Below, piece after piece: positions 1 through 9,365 of a stretch of DNA of 64,000 nucleotides (its first letter is position 1; each line of letters opens with the position of its first letter). The stretch lies in contig NC_059368.1 in NCBI RefSeq assembly GCF_019703515.2, positions 31,036,289 to 31,100,288 on the forward strand, written 5' to 3'. A program made the position numbers and the translations under genes. The DNA is from Myxocyprinus asiaticus. Lineage: Eukaryota; Chordata; Actinopteri; Cypriniformes; Catostomidae. The notes under the pieces are model-generated. The model did not search any database and was not told the origin of the DNA. It was given only the letters and a program-made list of their open reading frames with translations.

Positions 1-63
1 AAAGGTTGACTCACATAGATTTTGAACCGTCTCTCGTGTCTTTCCTGCTTGAACCTCTTTACA
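1..63 (+). repeat. 3' end of the 5' LTR (window-truncated)
   Basis: These 63 bases match the last ~62 bases of the 3' LTR ending at 3754 with scattered substitutions. Both end in CTTTACA, so the LTR has a canonical CA end. The rest of the 5' LTR is off the window. Confidence 0.88.
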
Positions 64-64
64 C

Positions 65-82
65 TGGTGCCGAAACCAGGGA
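65..82 (+). other. Primer binding site, tRNA-Phe type
   Basis: One base inside the LTR end lies TGGTGCCGAAACC followed by AGGGA. This is the complement of the 3' end of eukaryotic tRNA-Phe (acceptor GCCGAAA plus CCA) with one mismatch in 18 positions. Minus-strand cDNA synthesis would start here. The tRNA sequence is recalled, not searched. Confidence 0.8.
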
Positions 83-85
83 AGG

Positions 86-1100
86 TTGGAGGAAATACGC
101 CTCGTGGAGTCCTCGCAGTTGGCAGAAGTCCTCAAGTCCCTCGCAGACCTACACAACACACACCATCTGGCCCTGCTTGAGCTTCGGCAAGACCAAGATC
201 GCTGCTTTCACGAGATCCTCCAAGCTCAAGCAGAGGACCGGCATGCGATCCAGAGCCTCCTCAGCCAGGAGAAAGCCCCGGCCGTGACCCCGGACACAGC
301 AGCCCCCATGCCCCCACCCACGCTCATGAAGATGGGGGCGGAAGATGATCCAGAAGCCTTCATTGACCTCTTTGAGCAAATTGCCGAGATCTGGGGTTGG
401 CCACGTGCCTAGTGGGCGGCCAGGCTCATTCCCTTGTTGTCCGGGGAAGCCCAACTTGCAGCTCAACAACTGCCGGTGGTTAGTCTCCTGGTTTACAATG
501 ACCTGAAGAAGACCATCCTGCAACGGGTCGGCCGCAGTCCAGAGCAATACCGTCAGCTCTTCTGTTCAATGAAGTTGGAGGGGACCGGCCACCAGTTTGC
601 TTTCACCCAACGGCTTCAAGACACCTGCCGTAAGTGGCTGCTGGCAGAGGACCGTGACTTTGAGGGAGTTATTGACCAGGTGGTGCTGGAGCAGCTGATC
701 CATTTGCTACCGAAAGGAATGGCGGAGTGGGTCCAGTGCCACCACCCGGCGTCGCCGGAGGAAGCTGTCCAACTGATGGAGGACCATCTGATGGCACACC
801 AGAGGGCAGAAGAGCCCTCCAACTCTCTCTCCCATACCCCTGTGTTTTCCCTGATCTCTACTCCCACCCCCTCTCCTCTCACTCTGCTCTCTCTCCACAG
901 CCCATCCCAGTACCACGGAGGCATGGAATCCCGCCTCCAAAGCCAGCTTCCCATTTGCGGGGGTTTCCCCCCCGGCAACTTCATTGCCTCACTGCTCTCC
1001 CCCTCAGGTGGATGTGCCCACCGATGCAGGTGCGGGTGTAGCACCTGGGCAGCCTGCTGGAATTGCGGGATCTGGGGCACTTCCAGGATCAATGCCCTGT
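86..1100 (+). pseudogene. gag: Gag of Gmr1-like element, SCAN-like region, broken
   Basis: The frame opens with an ATG at 86 and is closed by a TAG at 410-412 that sits between WPRA and WAARL, most simply a CAG-to-TAG change. The same frame then continues to about 1066. Bases ~536-790 encode a helical SCAN-like region (motifs QYRQLF, CRKWLL, VLEQLIHLLP, WVQCH, AVQLMEDH). SCAN domains of vertebrate zinc-finger proteins are thought to derive from Gmr1-like Gag. A proline/serine-rich stretch follows, then a single CCHC zinc knuckle: CWNC is at 1055-1066 and its H....C half (HFQDQC) at 1078-1095 is in another frame, so the knuckle is split by a one-base shift. Gag would form the capsid and bind RNA. 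This copy cannot make the full protein. Confidence 0.82.
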
Positions 1101-2010
1101 GATGGAGCTGGGAACTGTGGTCCTGATCCCTGACATGCCATGGGCTGTCCCCCTTCGGGCCGGAGCATTCAGGATACTGGTAAGTGTTAAGGGGAGTACT
1201 CATCAAGCCTTGGAGCCATTAGAGCGGTCAGCACGTGGACATCGCTTTGTATTAGTCCTGGTGGACTATGCAATGCGATATCTGGAAGCAGTACCTCTGC
1301 GCAACATCTCAGCATGCAGTGTTGCAGAGGCACTCTTCAAAATAATCTCCCGGGTGGGGATTCCGAAAGAAATTCTCACTGATCAAGGCACCACATTTAT
1401 GTCACGGACACTCCGCAAGCTTTACGAATTGTTGGGTATTAAGCCGATTTGCACCAGTTTACACCATATGCAAACAGATGGGTTGGTAGATCGATTTAAT
1501 AAAACCCTAAAAAATATGATTTGTAAGTTCGTGCATGAGGATGCTAGAAATTGGGATAAACGGCTTGATCCCCTGTTATTCGCAGTGCAAGAGGTCCTGC
1601 AAGCCTACACAGGGTTTTCCCCATTCGAGCTGCTGTATGGGCGGCGCCCGCATGGCATGCTCTATGTCATACGGGAAGCTTGGGAGGAGGGGCCTTCAAA
1701 CAGTAAGAATGAAATTCAATACATTCTTGATCTTAGAGCAAATCTCCACACTTTGGGGCCACAAACACAGGAGAATTTGCTCCGAGCTCAGGAACGTCAA
1801 AGCCGACTATATAACAGGGGAACTCGGCTATGGGAATTTGCAACGGGAGACAAAGTGCTCACATTACTTCCCACATCGAGCTCCAAATTACTCGCCAAGT
1901 GGCAAGGACCATTTGAGGTCACACGACGAGTGGGGGATCTCGATTATGAGGTGAAACGAACCGATAGAGGGGGCGCATGTCAAATATACCACCTCAATCT
2001 CCTGAAATGA
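1063..2010 (+). pseudogene. Integrase (DDE core and C-terminal domain), lacks zinc finger
   Basis: An open frame covers the integrase core and C-terminal domain. Core residues are D at 1264-1266 (VDYAMRY), D at 1381-1383 (LTDQGTTF), and the third position at 1489-1491 (QTDGLVDRF). The last two are 35 residues apart, as in DD35E enzymes, but the third residue is Asp instead of Glu, which should impair strand transfer. The end shows the GPY/F-type module (KWQGPFEVTRR) and QIYHLNLLK. The N-terminal HHCC zinc finger and any protease are missing: the Gag knuckle runs almost directly into the core, so a deletion near 1100-1200 is likely. The integrase precedes RT, which defines the Gmr1-like layout. 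Confidence 0.88.
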
Positions 2011-2019
2011 TAGAGGGAG

Positions 2020-2558
2020 GTGATCTCTATGACATTGGCTACAGTAGTTCCGGAGAGGGCGGAGCTCAGGCCGGAGGTGGTCACAAAACCCAATCATATC
2101 GCCCCGGTCACTTGTGGAGACCACCTCTTACCGTATCAAGTCACAGAGGTGGCCAAGTTGCAGGAAGAATTTGCGGATGTGTTTTCTCCTCTGCTGGGTC
2201 GTACAAACCTCATACAGCACCATATCGAGACTGAGCCAGGGGTAGTGGTACGTAGCCATAACTACCGACTACCCGAACACAAGAAAAAGTAGTCCGGGAA
2301 GAATTAGACGTAATGCTCAAGATGGGAGTAATAGAGGAATCACACAGCGATTGGTCCAGCCTGGTTGTTCTGGTTCTTAAGAGCGACGGGTCTGTACGGT
2401 TCTGTGTGGATTATAGAAAAGTCAACGCGGTGTCTAAATTTGACGCCTACCCAATGCCTTGTATTGATGACTTGTTCGGTATGTTTGGGGCCCCAGCTAT
2501 GTTTCAGCGCCTCATGGACCAAATCCTCAGACCGCATTCGGCTTACGCCGCTATCTAG
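2020..2558 (+). pseudogene. Reverse transcriptase, N-terminal part, deleted in the palm
   Basis: From 2020 the frame reads into a typical gypsy RT lead-in (FADVF, HHIETEPG, YRLPEHKKK) and stops at 2290-2292. It resumes in another frame at about 2292 with VREELDVMLKMGVIEES, KSDGSVRFCVDYRKVN and AYPMPCIDDL. It then jumps straight to FGAPAMFQRLMDQIL. About 40 residues normally found between, including the first catalytic Asp of the palm, are absent. The frame ends at the TAG at 2556-2558, which lies inside the YLDD box of the next frame. Not functional. Confidence 0.85.
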
Positions 2559-3360
2559 ATGACATCATCATTTACATTAATGATTGGCAGCGGCACATGC
2601 AACATCTGATGCCTCATGCAGTTCTGAGATCGCTGCGACGGGCGGGACTCACAGCAAACCCCAAGAAGTGTGCAACTGGACGGGTGGAGGTACGGTATCT
2701 GGGGTTCCACTTGGGCCGCGGGCAGGTGCATCCCCAAATTGACAAAACTGTGGCGATTGCGACCTGCCCAAGACCCAAGACCAAAAAGGGGGTGAGACAG
2801 TTCCTGGGGCTGGCTGGCTATTATAGGAGGTTTGTGGCTAATTATTTGGACATCACTAGCCCGCTGACTGATCTCACTAAAAAAGGAGCTACAGACCCGG
2901 TCCAGTGGACAGAGCAGTGTCAACAGGCATTTATGCAAGTTAAATCTGCACTTTGTGGGGGGTCGCTTTTACACTCACCCAATTTATCTCTCCCTTTTGT
3001 GTTACAGATGGACGCTTCAGACAGAGGTCTGGGGACGGTGCTCTCGCAGGTGGTGGAGGGGGAGGAGCGCCCGGTGCTGTACATTAGTCTCAAGCTCTCA
3101 CTGAGGGAGACTAAGTACAGCACCGTTGAAAAGGAGTGTCTTGCCATCAAGTGGGCGGTCCTCACTCTCCGGTACTACCTGTTGGGGTGGGCTTTCACTC
3201 TCTGCTCAGATCACGCCCCACTCCAATGGCTCCACCGCATGAAAGATACCAAAGTGCGGATCACCTGTTGGTATCTGGCTCTTCAGCCATTTTAGTTCAA
3301 GGTGGTCCACAGACCAGGAGCGCAGATGGCTGTCACTGACTTCCTTTCCAGAAATGGGGG
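2546..3360 (+). pseudogene. RT YLDD box, thumb and RNase H of Gmr1-like element
   Basis: The YLDD catalytic box is at 2552-2563, followed in frame by the RT connection (VRYLGFHLGRGQVHPQ, RQFLGLAGYYRRF, SPLTDLTKK) and RNase H. RNase H acidic residues are D at 3011-3013 (MDASDRG), E at 3128-3130 or 3134-3136 (TVEKECLA) and D at 3209-3211 (SDHAPLQWL). A TAG at 3293-3295 breaks the frame, which continues with HRPGAQMAVTDFLSR. This end would degrade RNA in the RNA:DNA hybrid. RT and RNase H normally form one polyprotein; here a frame change near 2540 separates them. Confidence 0.88.
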
Positions 3361-3398
3361 GGAGTGGTATACAGGCCTGATGTCGGGCGGTGGGGATA

Positions 3399-3754
3399 TG
3401 TGGCAGCGGGGGCGTGGTCGAGCGTTCGACCGGAGAGAGAGAAAGTGGTAAGTGTGCATACACCTGAGCCAGATAATGACTAACACCTGTTTCCAATTGC
3501 AGTAAGCTTGGGGAGAGCGGTAAAAAAGGGACCACGCCAGCGGCAAGACGGGGAGAGAGTCTAGAGTCGCTACCTGGGTGCTTAATGTTGTGAAGCTGAT
3601 GTGTTATTGTGAAGCTGAGAAGCTGAAATGCTGATGTGTTAATGTGAAGCTGAAAGCAGATATTTTGTTGAGAGCTGAAGACACTTACATTAAAGGTTGA
3701 CACACGTAGACTTTGATCCACCTCCCGTGTCCTTCCTGCTTGAACCTCTTTACA
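3399..3754 (+). repeat. 3' LTR of Gmr1-like element (356 bp)
   Basis: The LTR starts TGTGGCAG and ends TTTACA. The start is fixed by the antisense solo LTR at 13050-13443, whose similarity stops at exactly this point. A purine-rich tract (3384-3398) precedes it as the likely plus-strand primer. A poly(A)-signal-like ATTAAA lies at 3689-3694. Short GTGAAGCTGA-type repeats fill 3590-3660. Flanking DNA begins at 3755. Confidence 0.82.
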
Positions 3755-5755
3755 TAATTTTATTTTTATCGTTCTGCTCTAGTGTACTAAGGGGATGCCG
3801 TGTCTTGTTAAAACTGTGTATGTTTACTGTTTCAGTAGTTATGAATGTTGCCTATATGCTTACATAAAATACACCCTATTACAATAGTACTTGCTAGAAG
3901 AAATTAGATAGTAAGCAATTTCGGGTTCGGGCTTAAAATCTGACAGTATCGTTCAGACCAGGTAGGGTCCACATGTTCCACAGACCACATGTTCTCGGGT
4001 ACAGGTCGGGTTCAGGTTTCATTTTAAGGCCTGTGCAGACTTCTAGCATGCAACGAAAGCATGCACCAGTACACAAACACTTATGTAGTCTTTTATTTGT
4101 ACACACTTTAACAACAGAAATTTTGGTTCACAAACAAGATCTTTTATTTAGCATAGTTATAAAATTGTTTGTCTAAATGTTGAGAATTTATATTAAAAAC
4201 TATTAACCTCAATAAAATAAAGATAACACCATATCTGTTTATTTAAAATTAATAATCTATACTTAACAGGATCACCCTGTAATTATCTTTGCTCTTAAAT
4301 TAATGCAATAACATTGAAAAAGTCAAAGCATTGCATAAGGATAGTATTTACCTTACCTTATCAAAAGCAACATCAATCATTATGACTCCCTCTACCACTT
4401 ATAAAAGAGGCCAGCACAGTATGCACACATCGTTATGCAGGGAAAAACAAATCCTTTAGAACTCATTCTGTTTGAAGATATAATCAAAGACATGCAATTA
4501 TGCAGTGCAGCATGTGGTAATCAGCTAGTGCTTGACATCCAGTGGATGGCATCACACTAGCAGCCCTGATTTTAGAGCTGCGTTTGTTTGTGTGATTGTG
4601 TAACCCAGTTATGCAGAGGGTTACAGTCCGGTTTCTCTTATAAAACCTTCAACATCTCTACATTTTGTCCGGGCTAGGCACATACTATAGACTTTGACAA
4701 ATATGTCAGCAACTAAAATAATCAAATTTTTTACTAAACTAAATATTTTAATTTACCATTGCTAATTTTCCTTTGAGCAGCCTCACAACAATGCCTTCAC
4801 CAATGATACCATGTGTTGCATTCACAACCAGAACAAGGGCTCAATTTTCATGAGAATTTTCGTGCCAGCGCAAAGCGAAAGTGAGCATGGAAGGGAGTGT
4901 TAGCACTGTCTGTGGGTGTATTGTGTTAACACTTATTTCCTGCATTTTTAATTTGGAGATTCCACCAGCAGGTGGTAATCAAGTTCATGTCCAAACTCTG
5001 AAAATCTAGTGGATTTGTGTTAAACTGTCTATAATCATGGTTTATTTTTCAATTATTATTATTATATTTATATTTACAATTGTATTTATGATCTTATTTG
5101 TATTGGTATTTTTCCACCTATTGTATAAGTGATTTTTAAGTCCCTGCAAAATAGGCCGGTGGAAGAAGTTGGAGAGGATACAATTTTTCATGTTTCAGTA
5201 AATTAATTTAATTGTTCAAAATCAAAATCGACCGGTAGAAGTAAAATGCCTTCTGATATCATCACTATTAATACTAGCCATGATTTTTGTGTCAAAAATC
5301 ATGATGACAATTATTAACAACATTTACATTCCCATTAATTTAATGGAGCGTACATCCAAATCCTGAAAGAATATAATTTTTTAAGCATAAAAAAGGAGCA
5401 TGTCCATATTTTTGTATTTTAATTCATTGCATACAGTCCATTTACACTATCAACTTCTTATAAATGTGCTGTTTTTGTTTATATCGCTAGTGCGTGACAG
5501 GAAATGACTATAGAATAGGATACAGATGCTGCAATAACCGTAGAAGAAGATCCTAATTAAATTGCACATGACCCAGCCCATCATCACATTGTGCACGCGG
5601 TTTCACCAAACCCACTTGTGCCTAGACTTAGCTCATGCTTGCACGAAAATACCAAAACTTCATGGCCAGGCCCATTGAATTTGCGCTTATGGCTAATGGC
5701 ATAGTACTGCACCTAGCGATAGCGCTCTTAAAATAGGGCCCCAAGTCTTATTATT
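3755..5755. other. AT-rich interval without recognisable gene
   Basis: No coding signal is seen. A short stretch rich in CGGGTT and GGGTACAGG motifs at ~3918-4035 resembles a hAT-type terminal fragment, but no partner end is visible. AT-rich low-complexity runs occur around 5040-5110. Confidence 0.5.
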
Positions 5756-6886
5756 AGGGCTGTCAAACATGACATGCTGATTAATTCATCGAATTAAACA
5801 CACTTAATTGCATACATCATTATTTGCTGAGAAAGGCCCCGAAATAAAGATTATTCATATAAATAATGCATAATAATTCAAATATTTATAAATATTTATA
5901 TATTTACATTGTAGGGCCTTTAATAAATATATAATACGGATTGAAATTCACTTTGAAATCAATTGCATTATTGTGGCAGATGAATAAAGCATTGATTATA
6001 CCATACAAAAAGTTGCTTAAGAACCCAATATATTCTTTATATTATTATCATATCATTGAACAAGCCAACAGTTGACAGTAATTTGTTCATCAATGTGTCC
6101 AGTTCTCACAGGATACATACTTGCATTCCGTCTGCACTATTTTTAACCGTCGCTCTATGTACATGTTTGTGCCTCAGACGGACGTGTTTGGAGCATCTCA
6201 CTGGTATTCAGCGTCATAAAAGCCGCATTTTTAGAATGCTGTGTCAAGTTAACAGTAGAAGTGCGCAATTGGACGGGTGGAGGTACGGTATCTGGGGTTC
6301 CACTTGGGCCACGGGCAGGTGCGTCCCCAAATTGACAAAACTGCGGCGATTGCGACCTACCCGAGACCCAAGTCCAAACAGACAGTTCCTGGGGCTGGCT
6401 GGCTATTATAGGAGGTTTGTGCCTAATTATTCGGACGTCACCAGCCCACTTACTGATCTCACTAAAAAGGGAGATACAGACCCGTTCCAGTGGACGGAGC
6501 AGTGTCAACCTCACTTTGTGGGGGGCTGTTTTTACACTCACCTGATTTCTCTCTCCCTTTTGTGTTACAGACGGACACTTCAGACAGAGGGAAACTTTGA
6601 AAACCGCGTCTTAAGATTGCAATATTCTGCTGTGCTTCACCTACCTTTTGTGCTTCCTCCAGTGAGCAGTTCTCATTCTGTGGCTGTGCTGCTTGTGAGG
6701 TTTGTTGAGGCCACCTATTGACGCGGCTCATGAAAACATATGCCTGAATTCAATCCTTCAAGCTTGAATTGCTTGTATGGTAGAAAAATACACACATTTA
6801 TTATGGAATTTACACACGTGTCAGGGGGCATGATTAATTGCATTATAAGTAATCACACTAAATTTACACATTAAATCAACAGCCCT
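5756..6886 (+). mobile_element. hAT-like non-autonomous element carrying a gypsy fragment
   Basis: The ends are AGGGCTGT at 5756 and ACAGCCCT at 6879-6886, an 8-bp inverted repeat typical of small hAT-like elements in fish. The interior near 5960-6010 (TGTGGCAGATGAATAAAGCA and what follows) resembles the element at 51669-52527, so both probably belong to one family. Bases 6261-6590 are foreign gypsy RT/RNase H sequence. No transposase is present and an 8-bp target duplication is not evident. Confidence 0.6.
6261..6590 (+). pseudogene. RT/RNase H fragment of the Gmr1-like family
   Basis: This stretch is closely similar to 2669-3035 of the first element (YYRRF and SPLTDLTKK motifs; deletions near 6377 and 6510). 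It lies in an open frame running 6056-6721, most of which is unrelated sequence, so the frame is probably not a gene. It ends abruptly at the RNase H start (CAGACAGAGG). It has no LTR of its own and was probably captured or left by a rearrangement inside the hAT-like element. Confidence 0.8.
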
Positions 6887-8294
6887 ACTAATTATCCTTT
6901 ATTAAAATGTATGTACTACAGTTCTACTAAGAGACTTCAGCACTGCAGAGTGTTTAAACCAGTGATATGCTCCTTCACAGCCTGCACTCGAATGCTATTT
7001 GCTTGTGCTATAGCCAGTCTTTACAGGCATGAAAAGCCACCAAAGCAGTCTTGCACTTCAAACTAGAATTCATTGTCTTTGAAAGGGAAAGAAGTCAGTG
7101 AATAAGAAATATGAGTCAGTATATGGAGGTGAACGAGTACGATTCCTTCACTCAAAGATTCATTCAAAAAGACTGACTGACTGACACATCTCCTACTTTT
7201 ATTCAGTAATTTTGGTAATGTGTTGGGTCGCCACTTGAAGTCCAGTGTCAAGTCTAGGTTCTGAAGCTAAACCAGTTGAAAACCCCTGATCTATACAGCT
7301 CTACAAAGCCGAAATGCAGTAACTACACCAACACTGGAACCCCCCTCCCTTCCATCATAATAAGAAAAGATGCATTTAAAATGTCCACATCTATTGGACT
7401 AAGAAGGTACATATTTTCTCCTGTGCATAAAACTTATGACAAACAAAATACAGTAATAATTGTTAATACACTACTTTATTACTGTAAATGATAATATTTT
7501 TATATTTAGAACTCAATTTTGACAAATTTTGGTTTTACTTTTGCACAGCAGGATAGTATTCTGCATATTTGCCTTGTGCGGAACGATTCATAATGGTATA
7601 GTGTCTCTGTAAACACTGTTGTTTACTCCTGTACACAGATCAGTTTGTCATTCATTGGTGTTTCAGTCCATGGTCAGAAGCTGTGGAAATGACGCAGACA
7701 AAAGCAAATTAGAGAGAGTGGCGAGACATGTGGAGATTGACAAACGCCAGCCACCCATTTCCAATTTCACACACTGCACACACACCATTGCCACCTATTT
7801 CAGCTCTCATCATCTCTTACACACTAATCTTTGCTTAGGGCTCCTATTAAGCATTCCAAGAAGCTCTTGCCATGCACTTCAGCTTTCTCAAGTGAGCCAC
7901 CTAAATCCGACCTGAGGAGATCTATCATGGCTTTACCTGCTTCTGTATGTGTGATTTGCACAATGAGGATAGAGGCATCTGTCCAAATATCCCTCTGGAA
8001 AATGAAGCCTTATCCTTAACTCTAATGCATAGTACTGTGTGACATTGGGAAATGTCACATCCTGCTGTTATAAACTTTGTATACCCCATGGAGATACAGA
8101 ACTGTAAGTCTGTGGTCATGGCTGCCCTTCAGGGGCTCTGGGAGGACACCCTGCTCTATAGTGTATCACTGCAGCTGATAGGCAAGTTAGAAATTAGAGA
8201 GGTGGTGACTCCAATCAGGTAATTAACATCTGCGTAGAGAAAGAGACAAGTACTGAGTCTCATAAAGAGGCCAGCTAAGCCCAGCCTATAGTAG
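6887..8294. other. Non-coding interval
   Basis: Only short chance frames are seen, and no repeat family, RNA gene or domain is recognised. Confidence 0.5.
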
Positions 8295-8416
8295 TGATAG
8301 GGTGGAGTCAATATATGAGAGAGAGAGGCTATTCATGAGAGGACAAAGTCTATATATAGTACATTATAGGAGGGAGCTATAGATGAGAGGGCCTGGTCTA
8401 TATATGAGGAGGAATA
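8295..8416. repeat. Minisatellite, left part
   Basis: Degenerate ~20-bp units built on TATATGAGAGGG and GGAGTCTATA. The same repeat resumes at 8966, so the array was split by the Tc1-type element at 8419-8963. Confidence 0.7.
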
Positions 8417-8418
8417 TA

Positions 8419-8963
8419 CACTCAGTGACCACTTTATTAGGGACACCTGTACACCTACGTACTTATTCATGCAATTATCAGCCAATCGTGTGGTAGCTGT
8501 GCAATGCATAAAATCATGTAGATACGGCTCAAGAGCTTCAGTTAATGTTCACATCAACCATCAGATTGGGAAAAAAATGTGATCTTAGTGATTTCGACTG
8601 TGGCATGATTGTTGGTGCCAGATGGGCTGGTTTGAGTATTTCTGTTACTGCTAATCTCCTGCAATTTTCACGCATAACAGTCTCTAGAATTTACTCAGAA
8701 TGGTGCCAAAAACAAAAAACATCCAGTGATGTTTCCATTCTGCAGATGGAAATGCCTTGTTGATGAGGTCAACAGAAAATGGTCAGACTGATTCGAGCTG
8801 ACAGGAAGGCCACAGTAACTCATATAACCCCTCTGTTCAATTTTAGTGAGTAGAATAGCATCTCAGAATGCAAAACACATCAAACCTTGAGGAGGAACAG
8901 CAGAAGACCACGTCGTGCACTTTATTAGGACCAAAGTGTCCCTTATAAAGTGTTCGTGAATGT
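8419..8963 (+). mobile_element. Tc1/mariner-type non-autonomous element with transposase N-terminal remnant
   Basis: The 545-bp element is flanked by TA on both sides (8417-8418, 8964-8965). Its ends are imperfect inverted repeats (CACTCAGTGACCACTTTAT on the left, complement of ATAAAGTGTTCGTGAATG on the right). Inside, 8545-8763 encodes a helix-turn-helix-like remnant (KKCDLSDFDCGMIVGARWAG, LQFSRITVSRIYSEW) typical of the DNA-binding end of Tc1 transposases. The catalytic domain is absent. A relative is at 53285-53741. Confidence 0.78.
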
Positions 8964-8965
8964 AT

Positions 8966-9066
8966 ATGAGAGGGTGGGGTGTATATATGAGAAGGCGGAG
9001 TCTATATAGGAGAGGGACTAGCTATAAAATGTCCATGAGAGAGAGGGGCTGTATATGAGAGAGCAG
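8966..9066. repeat. Minisatellite, right part
   Basis: Continues the TATATGAGAGGG-type array interrupted at 8417. Unit length is similar and sequence drift is strong. Confidence 0.65.
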
Positions 9067-9112
9067 CAGTGATGGGCAGTAGCTTCACTAAAAAAATCAA
9101 GCTATTAGCTTA

Positions 9113-9365
9113 GATATAGTTTACCCAAAAATGAAAATTATTTAATCATTTCCTCACTGTCATGCCATCCCAGATGTGTATGACATTCTTTCTTCTGCAG
9201 AACACAAAGATTTTTAGAAAAATACCTCACAATGTAAGTGAGTGGTGCCCAGAAGGTCCAAAATGGACATAAAGGCAGCATAAAAGTAATCCATATGACT
9301 CCAGGGGTTAAATCCATATCTTCTGAAGCGATATGATAGGTGTGGGTGAGAAACAGATTTTCACA
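9113..9365 (+). mobile_element. Left arm of foldback MITE (family A)
   Basis: It begins TTTACCCAAAAATGAAAATT and runs through CAGATGTGTATGAC, AAAGGCAGCATAAAAGTAAT and GATATGATAGGTGTGGGTGA. The same arm occurs at 56345-56625 and in both orientations at 55277-55848. The short stretch just before it (9067-9112, GATGGGCAGTAGCTTCACTA) looks like the start of another repeat that was cut here. Confidence 0.75.

Larger units (their letters stand above)
1..3754 (+). mobile_element. Gmr1-like Ty3/gypsy LTR retrotransposon, decayed
   Basis: The element reads LTR end, primer site, Gag, integrase, reverse transcriptase, RNase H, LTR, all on the plus strand. The integrase lies upstream of the reverse transcriptase, the reverse of the usual gypsy order. 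This order and a SCAN-like Gag are known hallmarks of the Gmr1-like lineage described from cod and other fish. The start of the 5' LTR lies outside the window, so the target duplication cannot be tested. Stops, frameshifts and internal deletions occur in every protein region, and no protease or integrase zinc finger is visible, so the copy cannot be autonomous. Fragments of the same family recur at 6261-6590 and 13050-13443. Confidence 0.88.

Noticed and set aside
5756..5763. Clean 8-bp target duplication for the first hAT-like element
   Set aside because: Flanks TTATTATT and ACTAATTA do not match well enough.
6056..6721. 221-residue frame as a fusion gene
   Set aside because: Only the middle is RT/RNase H; both flanks are hAT-like non-coding sequence.
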